Under the pieces are notes generated by a model. The model made no database searches and had not been told where the DNA came from. It saw only the letters and a program-made list of their open reading frames with translations. A DNA stretch of 64,000 nt from Cupriavidus numazuensis. GTDB taxonomy: Bacteria; Pseudomonadota; Gammaproteobacteria; Burkholderiales; Burkholderiaceae. Both the position numbers and the translations under genes were made by a program. The DNA is taken from positions 62,001 through 126,000 of the forward strand of contig NZ_CAJPVI010000021.1 of assembly GCF_905397435.1 (NCBI RefSeq), in the 5' to 3' direction. Positions 27,090-34,872 of this stretch are shown here, in pieces; position 1 is the first letter of the stretch; each line of letters begins with the position of its first letter.

Positions 27090-27917
27090 ATGCCTGCCTC
27101 AGGCCCTCGGAAGCCAGCGCCGCCGGAAGTCCAGTCGCTGGGCGACACCTACACAAATCCGCCACGCTATGTGCACTTCGACCGCGGCCCCATGCCGGTC
27201 ACGGCGATGGCGGCGGACTACCAGCCCGGCGATGTCACCGCACAGCACCAGCATCCGCACGCCCAGCTGATCCATGCCGTGCACGGCGTGATGGTGGTCA
27301 GCACCGCCGAGGGGCAGTGGATCGTGCCGCCGACGCGCGGCATGTGGATGCCCGGTGGCACGATGCACTGGATCCGCATGGTGGGACAGGTGCAGATGCG
27401 CACCGCGTATGTCCGGCCGGATGCCGCGCCCGACCTGCCCCGGCGCTGCACTGTGCTCGGCATCTCGCCGCTGCTGCGGGAGCTGATCCTGGCAGCGATC
27501 GAAGTCCCGCTGCCCTACACGGCGGATTCGCGCGATGGCCGCCTGATGCGGCTGCTGCTGGATGAGGTTGTGCTGGTGCCCACCCTGCCACTGCACCTGC
27601 CGCATCCGGCCGACGCGGGCCTGCGCCAGATCTGCGATGCCATCGTCGCCGAACCAGATACGCAGTTGACGCTAGCCGGCTGGGGGGAACGTTTGGGCCT
27701 GGACCCCAAGACTATCCAGCGCCGCTTCGCGCGGGAAACGGGGATGACGTTCGGGCAGTGGCGTCAGCAGGCGCGGTTGCTTGCGGCGCTGGAGAGGCTG
27801 GCGGCCGGCACCAAGGTGGTGGATGTAGCGCTGGATCTCGGATACGAGAGCCCGAGTGCGTTTGCGACGATGTTCAAGAGGCAGTTCGGCGTACCGCCAA
27901 GCGCATTTTTTCGCTAA
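27090..27917 (+). CDS. AraC-family regulator with N-terminal cupin
   Basis: A 275-aa transcription factor. The N-terminal cupin has the metal/ligand pocket HQHPHAQLIHAVHG and PPTRGMWMPGGTMHW. The C-terminal AraC double helix-turn-helix has LTLAGWGERLGLDPKTIQRRFARETGMTFGQWRQQARLLAALERLAAG and VVDVALDLGYESPSAFATMFKRQFGVPPSAFFR. This architecture is common in regulators of neighbouring efflux genes, and the divergent Fsr-type exporter is the obvious target. The ~130-bp intergenic region should hold the operator. Confidence 0.92.
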   Translation: MPASGPRKPAPPEVQSLGDTYTNPPRYVHFDRGPMPVTAMAADYQPGDVTAQHQHPHAQLIHAVHGVMVVSTAEGQWIVPPTRGMWMPGGTMHWIRMVGQVQMRTAYVRPDAAPDLPRRCTVLGISPLLRELILAAIEVPLPYTADSRDGRLMRLLLDEVVLVPTLPLHLPHPADAGLRQICDAIVAEPDTQLTLAGWGERLGLDPKTIQRRFARETGMTFGQWRQQARLLAALERLAAGTKVVDVALDLGYESPSAFATMFKRQFGVPPSAFFR

Positions 27918-28248
27918 GAAGACCAGCTACAACAAAAGAAAGCGCACCGCCGTACGCCAGCGCTCGGTTTGCTTTTCTCTCCCCTTGATCGGCGCCTCGC
28001 GCTGGGCCGGCTCCGCGGTCGTCCGGGGCGGAGCCCCGGACAGCTCGCGCAGTGTCTGAGCAGCCGTTCAGGCTGCGAGTTTTGCGCGAGCGCCGCGGAG
28101 CTGGCCCAGCGCGAGGGGGTGTCGCCGATCACGGGGTCGCCTTTCTTGCTTCTTCTTTGGCGAGACAAAGAAGAAGTAGCCTCCGAAGGAGGCTATCTTG
28201 GGGCGCGGAAGCAGCGATACCGCATGCAGCATCGCAACAGCGAGATCA
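27918..28248. other. Gene-free region with a nested-hairpin element
   Basis: 331 bases between the stop of the AraC-type gene and the stop of the M20 hydrolase, which converge. I see no gene here. It is occupied by a strongly folded element (27987-28130) and two further hairpins (28149-28176, 28177-28195). It may serve as a bidirectional terminator, a dispersed repeat or a structured RNA. Confidence 0.75.
27987..28195. repeat. Multibranched inverted-repeat element, possible structured RNA
   Basis: The outer stem is GATCGGCG (27987-27994) with CGCCGATC (28123-28130). It is continued by a 23-bp arm, 27995-28017 (CCTCGCGCTGGGCC...) pairing with 28094-28116 at one mismatch. Enclosed are a hairpin GTCCGGGGC-GGA-GCCCCGGAC (28021-28041) and a second stem, GCTCGCGCA (28043-28051) with TGCGCGAGC (28083-28091). 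That stem is topped by GCAGCC-GTTCA-GGCTGC (28060-28076). Downstream are CTTCTTCTTTG/CAAAGAAGAAG (28149-28176) and TAGCCTCC-GAA-GGAGGCTA (28177-28195). The pairing is far beyond chance. No T-run follows, so it is not a plain terminator. Confidence 0.7.
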
Positions 28249-29472
28249 TCACCTTGCCAGGTAGCGCTCTACGAGCCTCGTCCAATAGGCCGCGCCTACC
28301 GTCAGGTTCTCGTCATTGAAGTCGTACGCCGGGTTGTGCAGTAGTGGCTGATTGGCACCGTTCCCGAGCCGTACGAAACAGCCCGGCCTTTGCTGCAGGT
28401 AATACGCGAAATCCTCGCTCCCAGTGATCCGCGCGGCTTGCGACACCACCTTGTCGGCACCGACCAGTTCCTCTGCGATCTGACGTGCGAATTCGGTTTC
28501 GCGCTCGCTGTTGATCAGCACCGGATAGCCATGCACATAGTTCACTTCCGCCACGGCGCCGTAACCCTCCGCGTGCGCGATCGCGAGCTGGCGAATGCGG
28601 GCTTCCAGCGAAGCCCGCACATCGGGGCTGAACGAGCGCACGCTGATCTCCATGCGCGCGCTGTCCGGGATCACATTGACGGCGTGGCCTGCGTGCAGCG
28701 TCCCGATGGTGACCACCGCAGCTTCGTTCGGGTCGACGTAGCGCGAGACCACCGACTGCATGGCCATCACCAGGCTGCCGGCCACGAGGATCGGATCGAC
28801 CGACTGGTGCGGACGCGCCGCGTGGCCGCCCTTGCCGCGAATTGTGATCGTCACCGTGTCGCACGCCGCCATGAACGGCCCCGAGCGGAACAGGAAATTC
28901 CCCTGCTCCACACCCGGATGGTTGTGCAGGCCGAAGATGGCATCGCACGGGAAGCGCTCGAACAGGCCATCGGCCAGCATGCGCTCCGCACCGCCGCCAG
29001 CGCCGATTTCCTCGGCCGGCTGGAAGATCAGGTGTACGGTGCCGTTGAAGTTCAGCGTGCGCGCCAGCTGCTTCGCGGCGCCTAGCAGGATCGTCGTGTG
29101 CCCGTCGTGACCGCACGCATGCATGCGCCCTTCGTTGACGCTCGCGTACGCCAAGCCGGTGCGTTCGTGGATGGGCAACGCGTCCATGTCCGCGCGGATG
29201 CCGATGCTGCGCCCCCCAGTCCCCGCCTTCAGCGTGCCGACCAGACCAGTACCGCCGACGCCGCGCGTCACCGTGAAGCCCCAGCTTTCCAGCAGGCTGG
29301 CTACCAGCCCGGAGGTGCGGACTTCATCGAAGGCAAGTTCAGGATTCTGGTGGATGTTGCGCCGGATGGCTTCGAGTTCGGCGCGGCTGTCCAGTGTGTC
29401 GGTCAGTGCGCAGAAGCGGCGCTTCAGAGTGGTACCAAGGTAAGTCTCGATCTCGGGGGCGTGCTCGGACAT
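28249..29472 (-). CDS. M20-family metallo-amidohydrolase (hippurate hydrolase-like)
   Basis: A 407-aa peptidase-M20/amidohydrolase of the AbgB/hippuricase group, hydrolysing N-acyl or N-carbamoyl amino acids. Metal-site motifs are ACGHDGHTTILLGAA (Cys120, His122) and QPAEEIGAGG (Glu154-Glu155 general base/ligand). A dimerisation domain starts near residue 190 (TVTIRGKGGHAARPHQ). A C-terminal ligand His is not obvious: ITGSEDFAYYLQQRPG fits the usual position. It lies downstream of the FAH-fold gene and GntR gene on the same strand, 244 bp away, so it may have its own promoter. A role in opening an amide made by the hydantoinase-like enzyme across the regulator is plausible but inferred. Confidence 0.9.
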   Translation of the reverse strand: MSEHAPEIETYLGTTLKRRFCALTDTLDSRAELEAIRRNIHQNPELAFDEVRTSGLVASLLESWGFTVTRGVGGTGLVGTLKAGTGGRSIGIRADMDALPIHERTGLAYASVNEGRMHACGHDGHTTILLGAAKQLARTLNFNGTVHLIFQPAEEIGAGGGAERMLADGLFERFPCDAIFGLHNHPGVEQGNFLFRSGPFMAACDTVTITIRGKGGHAARPHQSVDPILVAGSLVMAMQSVVSRYVDPNEAAVVTIGTLHAGHAVNVIPDSARMEISVRSFSPDVRASLEARIRQLAIAHAEGYGAVAEVNYVHGYPVLINSERETEFARQIAEELVGADKVVSQAARITGSEDFAYYLQQRPGCFVRLGNGANQPLLHNPAYDFNDENLTVGAAYWTRLVERYLAR

Positions 29473-29629
29473 GGCATTGCTCTTCTGGCAGGTACTGCAG
29501 GACGGTCAGAACGCCGCCCTTAGAAACAGTATTTCACGCAGAAATGGCAACGGAAAGCCAACACTCGGATTTCCTGTAAATCAATGTAATCCAGCCCTCT
29601 TTCGGCACCGGAACTGTTGCTCTGGTGGC

Positions 29630-29661
29630 ACGCTTTGTATGGAAACCCAACGCTTTGTATG
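29630..29661. repeat. 12-bp direct repeats upstream of the M20 gene
   Basis: ACGCTTTGTATG occurs at 29630-29641 and again at 29650-29661, a 20-bp period (about two helical turns). The pair lies about 160-190 bp upstream of the M20 start in the otherwise empty 29473-29716 gap. Spacing and identity suit a regulator binding cooperatively on one DNA face. Confidence 0.45.
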
Positions 29662-29716
29662 AAAGCGTTTCGATGGGGAACCTTGGCGGGCGCCTTGCAC
29701 GCCCGCCATGCGCACT

Positions 29717-30559
29717 TCACTCGTACGCCACGACCTTCTGCGTCTGCACGCCGAGCCCTTCAATGCCGAGGCGCATCGTGTCGCCCGCCTTCAGGAAGCG
29801 CGGCGGCTTGAAGCCCATGCCCACGCCGGGCGGCGTACCCGTGGCGATCAGGTCGCCGGGTTGCAGCGTCATGAAGCGGCTGACATAGCTGACCACCGTG
29901 GCCACGTCGAAGACCATGGTCGTCGTGCTGCCTTTCTGCACGCGCTCGCCATTGACCTCGAGCCACAGGCCAAGCGCCTGCGGGTCAGCCACCTCATCGC
30001 GCGTCACCAGCCACGGGCCGACCGGGCAGAACGTGTCGCAGCCCTTGCCCTTGTCCCAGGTGCCGCCACGCTCGATCTGGAACTCGCGTTCCGACACATC
30101 GTTGACCACGCAGTAGCCGGCCACGTGGCTCAGCGCGTCCTCGCGCGTGACATTGCGTGCGGTCGTGCCGATCACCACGCCCAGCTCCACTTCCCAGTCG
30201 GATTTCAGCGAACCGTACGGCAGCATCACGTCGTCGTCCGGGCCGTTGAGCGAGCTGTTGGCCTTCAGGAAGACGATCGGCTCGGCCGGCAGCGGCATGC
30301 CGGCTTCGGCGGCGTGGTCCGCATAGTTCAGGCCAATCGCGATGATCTTGCCGATACCGGTCCAGGGCACGCCAAAGCGTGCGCCCTCCACCACCGGCAA
30401 CTTGCCAGCATCCACCTGCGCCAGGCGCGCGAGCGCTTCCGGCGAGAGCTGCGCCGCGTTGAAGTCGGCCACCACGCCCGACAGGTCACGCACCTTGCCC
30501 TGCGCGTCGATGAGGCCCGGGCGCTCGGCGCCGGGCTGGCCAGTTCTTACCAGTTTCAT
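29717..30559 (-). CDS. Fumarylacetoacetate hydrolase-fold enzyme
   Basis: A 280-aa FAH-superfamily protein. It has the fold signature IAIGLNYADHAAEAGMPLP, metal ligands in DWEVELGVVIG (Glu123, Glu125) and NDVSEREFQ (Asp154), and a C-terminal GDLIATGTPPGVGMG. Members cleave C-C bonds or hydrate/decarboxylate 2-keto acids (fumarylpyruvate, 2-hydroxyhepta-dienedioate, ureidoglycolate-like). The start overlaps the stop of the GntR gene by 4 bp, so it is translationally coupled to the regulator of the catabolic island. The exact substrate cannot be assigned. Confidence 0.92.
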   Translation of the reverse strand: MKLVRTGQPGAERPGLIDAQGKVRDLSGVVADFNAAQLSPEALARLAQVDAGKLPVVEGARFGVPWTGIGKIIAIGLNYADHAAEAGMPLPAEPIVFLKANSSLNGPDDDVMLPYGSLKSDWEVELGVVIGTTARNVTREDALSHVAGYCVVNDVSEREFQIERGGTWDKGKGCDTFCPVGPWLVTRDEVADPQALGLWLEVNGERVQKGSTTTMVFDVATVVSYVSRFMTLQPGDLIATGTPPGVGMGFKPPRFLKAGDTMRLGIEGLGVQTQKVVAYE

Positions 30560-31284
30560 TGTCTTCCCTTCGATGGATTGGCTTGGCGGCCAGCGTCGCC
30601 TGCGAGCGAGCGCGCGACCACGGTCAGCACTTCTTTGGCGGTGTTCTCGGAATGCCGGCGCAGCACCTGCGCCAGGCGCGGACGGCCGGGCTCGCGCAGC
30701 GCGGCCATGATTTCCTCATGTTCCTCATGCGACTCCTGCCAGCGCAGCGTATCCGCATTGGCGGCGCCGCGTGCGCGGTGCACCTTGCTCATCAGCGCGG
30801 CATACACGCTGGCCAGCACCGGATTGACGGTGCTGTCGATGATGAGCTGGTGGATTTCCTGGTTGATGCGGAAGTAGTCGGTACGCCGGCCCGCCGCATG
30901 CGCCTCGATCATGGCCTGGTGCCGGCGCTCGAGCTTGGTCAGCCCGGCCTCGGTCAGCCGCAGTGCGGCCAGTTCGCCGGCGGTCGCCTCCAGGCCGTGC
31001 AGCGTCTCGAAGGTGGCGCGCAGTTCGTCCAGGTCCAGCGGCGCCACACGGTAGCCGATGTACTGCCGATGCAGCACCAGCCCTTCGGCCACCAGCACCT
31101 TGAGCGCCTCGCGCAGCGGCGTCTTCGAGACATCGAACGCCTCGCAGAAGGCCCGCTCGTCGATGCGTTCGCCGGGCGGCAGCTCGCCCTCTTCAATCAT
31201 CGTGCGCAGCCGCGCCGCGATCTCGGCGGACATGCCCAGCGTGCGCAATCGGGCGGTTTTCGGAAGCGTTTGTGTCACGGACAT
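30556..31284 (-). CDS. GntR-family regulator with FCD domain
   Basis: A 242-aa regulator. The N-terminal winged helix has LRTMIEEGELPPGERIDERAF and DVSKTPLREALKVLVAEGLV. The C-terminal helical FCD ligand domain has a His-containing pocket (NQEIHQLIID, HEEHEEIMAAL). FCD regulators sense carboxylates and usually repress the adjoining catabolic genes. The start is placed at 31284 (MSVTQTLPK); ATG 31293 and 31350 are alternatives and no ribosome-binding site decides. It sits between the two arms of the island, coupled to the FAH-fold gene, and likely controls the divergent MFS operon. Confidence 0.9.
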   Translation of the reverse strand: MSVTQTLPKTARLRTLGMSAEIAARLRTMIEEGELPPGERIDERAFCEAFDVSKTPLREALKVLVAEGLVLHRQYIGYRVAPLDLDELRATFETLHGLEATAGELAALRLTEAGLTKLERRHQAMIEAHAAGRRTDYFRINQEIHQLIIDSTVNPVLASVYAALMSKVHRARGAANADTLRWQESHEEHEEIMAALREPGRPRLAQVLRRHSENTAKEVLTVVARSLAGDAGRQANPSKGRQ

Positions 31285-31373
31285 CACCAGCATGGGGAAT
31301 TTGCACCATTCGAAGGCTATCACACCCGGAAATTGTGCAACCACGCACACGTAAAATCAATGACTTACGAGAG

Positions 31374-31402
31374 TTGTAATTACAGATTACGTATCCTATA
31401 CT
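31374..31402 (+). promoter_or_regulatory. Sigma-70 promoter of the MFS-hydantoinase operon
   Basis: TTGTAA (31374-31379), a 17-bp spacer and TATACT (31397-31402) make a near-consensus promoter about 70 bp upstream of the MFS start. The -35 end overlaps an AT palindrome, GTAATTAC (31376-31383), within TTGTAATTACA, a shape typical of GntR/FCD operators. Repression by the divergent GntR-type protein is a fair inference. Confidence 0.65.
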
Positions 31403-31473
31403 CCGGCCAGTTGCGCGACACCTACTACAAACGCCTCAACCGAAGGACCTACGGAGCAAGGAGACACCCCGTC

Positions 31474-32772
31474 ATGCAAACGACAAGCCAAGCCGGCACG
31501 CTCACTGCCACGCGCAGCACTGTGCGCTGGAAAATCTTCCTGATGATGTTGATGCTCGTCGCCATCAACTACATCGATCGCGCCTCGCTTTCGGTGGCCA
31601 TGCCACTGATCGCCAAGGAGTTCGACCTCAGCCCCGCCATGCAGGGCCTGATTCTCAGTTCCTTCTTCTGGACCTACGCCTTCATGCAGATCCCGGGCGG
31701 GATGCTGGCCGACAAGTACAAGCCGCGCATCGTGATCGCCTGCGCCACCGTGTTCTGGGGCTTCTTCCAGGCGATCGCGGCGGTCTGCACCAACGCCACC
31801 TCGCTGCTGCTGACCCGACTGGGGCTGGGCGCGGCCGAAGCGCCGATCTACCCGGCCGGCGGCAAGCTCAACGCCATCTGGATGACGCAGAACGAACGCG
31901 GCCGCGGCGCCACGCTGCTTGACGGCGGTGCACCGCTGGGCGCGGCGCTCGGCTCGCTCATCATCGCCGGACTGATCAGCGAACTCGGCTCCTGGCGCAT
32001 GTCGTTCGTGGTCGCCGGCGTCGGCACCGTGCTGGCCGGCTTCGTGGCCTGGTGGTACATCCGCAATTCCCCGCGCGAACACAGCGGCGTCAATGAACTG
32101 GAAGCGCGCCACATCGAGGAAGCGCATGCCCGCGAGCACAGCGCCGAGCCGACCAACCTGTCCGGCCGTTCGCTCGACTTCTTCAAGTACCGCTCGGTGT
32201 GGTGCATGGCCATCAGCTGGATGTGCTTCAACGCCGTCTTCTACGGCCTGCTGACCTGGATGCCGACCTACCTGAGCAAGGCGCGCGGCTTTGACCTGAA
32301 GACGATGGGCGGTGCGAGCTTCCTGATCTTCATGAGCGGCTTCGTTGGCGAACTCGTCGGTGGCTGGATCGCCGACAAGTGGAAGGAAGCCGGCGGCCGC
32401 CCCAATGTGGTGATGCGCACGCTGTTCGGCATTGCAGCCGTGGTCGCCACTGTGTCGATCTTCTCGGTGGCCTATGTCACTGATGCGGTGGCCGTGGTGG
32501 CGCTGCTCTCCTCTACCCTGTTCTTCCTGCGCTGGTGCGGCCTGTTCTGGTCGGTGCCGTCGATGCTCGGCACGCGCAACAAGATCGGTTTCCTGGGCGG
32601 CGTGATGAACCTGGGCGGCAACATCGCCGGCATCAGCGTGCCGATCATCGTCGGCCTGATCGTGCAAGCCACGGGCTCGTACTTCCTGGCGCTGATGTTC
32701 TTTGCCGCCTGCGGCGTCGGCCTGCTGTTCGCGTCGACCAACATCGACTACGAAAAGAAGATCCCGGTCTGA
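31474..32772 (+). CDS. MFS transporter, anion:cation symporter family
   Basis: A 432-aa, 12-TM importer of the ACS family (glucarate, phthalate or tartrate type). Signatures are NYIDRASLSVAMPLIAKEFDLSPAMQGLILSSFFWTYAFMQIPGG and RLGLGAAEAPIYPAGGKLNAIWM. AAGGAGA at 31458-31464 supports the ATG at 31474; the long open frame upstream overlaps the GntR gene and is not coding. It is the first gene of a plus-strand operon of five, so it probably imports the carboxylate or ureide degraded by the enzymes that follow. Confidence 0.93.
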   Translation: MQTTSQAGTLTATRSTVRWKIFLMMLMLVAINYIDRASLSVAMPLIAKEFDLSPAMQGLILSSFFWTYAFMQIPGGMLADKYKPRIVIACATVFWGFFQAIAAVCTNATSLLLTRLGLGAAEAPIYPAGGKLNAIWMTQNERGRGATLLDGGAPLGAALGSLIIAGLISELGSWRMSFVVAGVGTVLAGFVAWWYIRNSPREHSGVNELEARHIEEAHAREHSAEPTNLSGRSLDFFKYRSVWCMAISWMCFNAVFYGLLTWMPTYLSKARGFDLKTMGGASFLIFMSGFVGELVGGWIADKWKEAGGRPNVVMRTLFGIAAVVATVSIFSVAYVTDAVAVVALLSSTLFFLRWCGLFWSVPSMLGTRNKIGFLGGVMNLGGNIAGISVPIIVGLIVQATGSYFLALMFFAACGVGLLFASTNIDYEKKIPV

Positions 32773-32852
32773 GCGACCGTTCCCCCAGCAACGCTGCATC
32801 CGCCGCGCCGGCGTCCGTCCGACGGTCCGCGCGGCGGTGGAGGAGACACACC

Positions 32853-34046
32853 ATGACTCGCATTTCCCGCATGCTGGCCGGCGCCGTGCTTGCGCTGGGC
32901 GCCCTGCAAGTCCACGCCGCTCCGGCGGCGCCCGCACGCCCGGCAGATGGCATTCCGACTGCGCAGCCTGAAGCGGTCGGCGTCGATTCAGCAAAGCTCG
33001 TCGCGTTATCCGAATGGATCCGCCGCGACAAGCTCGACGTGCGCAGCCTGCTCGTCATCAAGGACGGCAAGCTAGTGTTCGAGCGCTACGGCGACGGCCT
33101 CTCGCGCGACTACAACCACGAGCTGTACTCCGTCACCAAGTTCATCAGCGCACTGCTCGTCGGCACGCTGGTCGGCGACGGCAAGCTCAGCGCCGAAGAC
33201 ACACCCGCGCCGCGCCTCGCGGCTGCGCGCCCCGACCTGGCCCCTGCCCTCGCCGACAAGAAAGCGATCCAGCTGCGCCACCTGATGTCGATGTCGAGCG
33301 GCCTCTCGTACAAACTCGTGGAAGGCACCGACACGCTGTACTACGGCGTGCCCGACCGGCTCAAGGTTGCGGCGTCCGCCAGCGTGCGTGTCGCGCCCGG
33401 CAAGGAGTTCGACTACATCGACGTGAACCCCGTGCTGGTCGGAGCCACCGTCAGCCAGGTCACCGGACTGCCGGAACAGCAATATGCCGAACAGCGCCTG
33501 TTCAAGCCGCTCGGCATGCAGCACTACCGCTGGGATGGCGCCGACGGCAAGGGCGCCGTATCCGGTGGCTGGGGCCTGCGCCTGCGCTCGATCGACATGG
33601 CGCGGCTCGGCATGCTGATGCTGAACCAGGGCCGCTGGAACGGCCAGCAGGTCGTGCCGGCCTCATGGGTCGCGCGCATGACCACGCCGTCCGGCCCGGC
33701 GCCCGACTACGGCTTCTACTGCTGGATCAATAACATCGTGAAGAGCGAGCGCGAGTTCAGCGCCATGGGCTACAAGGGCCAGTTCATCACTGTGCTGCCC
33801 AAGCAGAACGCCGTCATCGTGATGAACAGCATCATGTCCACGCAAGGCGGCCTGCGCGACGCGGCGTACCTCGACCTGTACCGGCGCATGGTGAACGACT
33901 ACGTGCTGCCCGCGCTGCAGGCCGGCAAGACCGTGCATCCCGATGCAGCCCGGCAGGCCGCGCTGCAGAAGGAGCTCGAACTGGCACGCACGAGCCAGCG
34001 CGTGCCCGGCACCGCCCTCGCCTTCAACGACAAGCCCGAACAGTAA
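32853..34046 (+). CDS. Exported serine hydrolase, beta-lactamase/esterase (class C-like) family
   Basis: A 397-aa protein with a signal peptide (MLAGAVLALGALQVHAA). The beta-lactamase-related fold is shown by the SxxK motif S93-V-T-K96 (LYSVTKFISALLVG), 'HLMSMSSGLSY', and a C-terminal GYKGQF in place of the KTG region. The usual YxN triad element (YSN) reads Y188-I-D190, so Asn is replaced by Asp. AGGAGA at 32841-32846 sets the start. Likely a periplasmic esterase or amidase acting on the substrate before or after transport, rather than a beta-lactamase. A nylon-oligomer hydrolase-like amidase (NylB type) is an alternative. Confidence 0.88.
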   Translation: MTRISRMLAGAVLALGALQVHAAPAAPARPADGIPTAQPEAVGVDSAKLVALSEWIRRDKLDVRSLLVIKDGKLVFERYGDGLSRDYNHELYSVTKFISALLVGTLVGDGKLSAEDTPAPRLAAARPDLAPALADKKAIQLRHLMSMSSGLSYKLVEGTDTLYYGVPDRLKVAASASVRVAPGKEFDYIDVNPVLVGATVSQVTGLPEQQYAEQRLFKPLGMQHYRWDGADGKGAVSGGWGLRLRSIDMARLGMLMLNQGRWNGQQVVPASWVARMTTPSGPAPDYGFYCWINNIVKSEREFSAMGYKGQFITVLPKQNAVIVMNSIMSTQGGLRDAAYLDLYRRMVNDYVLPALQAGKTVHPDAARQAALQKELELARTSQRVPGTALAFNDKPEQ

Positions 34047-34111
34047 GCCACGACACAACAACTTGCGAGGCGCCGATGACGGCGCCCGCACCACTCCTGA
34101 GAACTACTGCA

Positions 34112-34840
34112 ATGACCAAGCAAATCCGCCTCGGCATGCTGACGCCGTCTTCCAATACCGCGCTCGAACCGATTACCAGCGCGATGGTCAGCGGCCTGCC
34201 CAACGTGAGCGCGCATTTCTCGCGCTTTACCGTCACCGAGATCTCGCTGCGCGACCAGGCCCTGGGCCAGTTCGATCTCGAGAAGATCCTGGGCGCCGCA
34301 CGCCTGCTGGCCGACGCGCGTGTCGACGTGATCGCGTGGAACGGCACCTCGTCGGGCTGGCTCGGCTTCGACAAGGATGAAGCGCTGTGCAAGCAGATCA
34401 CCGAAGCCACCGGTATCCCCGCTACCACTTCGGTACTGGCACTCAACGAGATCCTCGAAAAGACCGGCGCACGCCGTTTCGGCCTGGCCACGCCGTACCT
34501 CAACGACGTGCAGCAGCGCATCATCGCCAACTACGCGCGCAGCGGCTTCGACTGCTCGCTCGAACGCCACCTGGAGCTGCACGTGAACTACAGCTTCGCC
34601 GAAGTCGAAGAGGACACCATCCGCACCATGGTGCGCGAACTCGCCAAGGACAAGCCGCAGGCCATCACCACGTTCTGCACCAACCTGCGCGCCGCGCACC
34701 TGGTGGAAGCGCTGGAAGCCGAGACCGGCATTCCCGTGTACGACACCATCTCCACCGTGGTGTGGAAGTCGCTGCGCCTGGCAGGCGTGGACACGCGCGC
34801 GCTGACCGGCTGGGGCCGGCTGTTCCGCGAAGTCGAGTAA
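34112..34840 (+). CDS. Arylmalonate decarboxylase / maleate isomerase-like protein
   Basis: A 242-aa member of the Asp/Glu-racemase superfamily. The N-terminus reads IRLGMLTPSSNTALEP, and the first catalytic-loop position reads WNGTSSGWLG (residues 76-84), with no cysteine. The C-terminal loop retains Cys189 (ITTFCTNLRAA). Maleate isomerase and the racemases need two cysteines. Arylmalonate decarboxylase has the GTS loop and one cysteine, which this protein resembles. The reaction may therefore be a malonate-type decarboxylation or a one-base isomerisation. An in-frame ATG at 34076 is an alternative start. It lies between the serine hydrolase and hydantoinase-like genes. Confidence 0.82.
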   Translation: MTKQIRLGMLTPSSNTALEPITSAMVSGLPNVSAHFSRFTVTEISLRDQALGQFDLEKILGAARLLADARVDVIAWNGTSSGWLGFDKDEALCKQITEATGIPATTSVLALNEILEKTGARRFGLATPYLNDVQQRIIANYARSGFDCSLERHLELHVNYSFAEVEEDTIRTMVRELAKDKPQAITTFCTNLRAAHLVEALEAETGIPVYDTISTVVWKSLRLAGVDTRALTGWGRLFREVE

Positions 34841-34872
34841 AGCGACATCATCAACGAATCGGAGTGATGACC

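Noticed and set aside
31396-32994. 532-codon minus-strand frame over the MFS gene
   Set aside because: His/Arg/Gln-rich antisense translation; the MFS transporter is unmistakable.
32853-34046. Beta-lactamase gene for antibiotic resistance
   Set aside because: YxN is altered and the context is catabolic with an MFS importer and hydantoinase; esterase/amidase is more likely.
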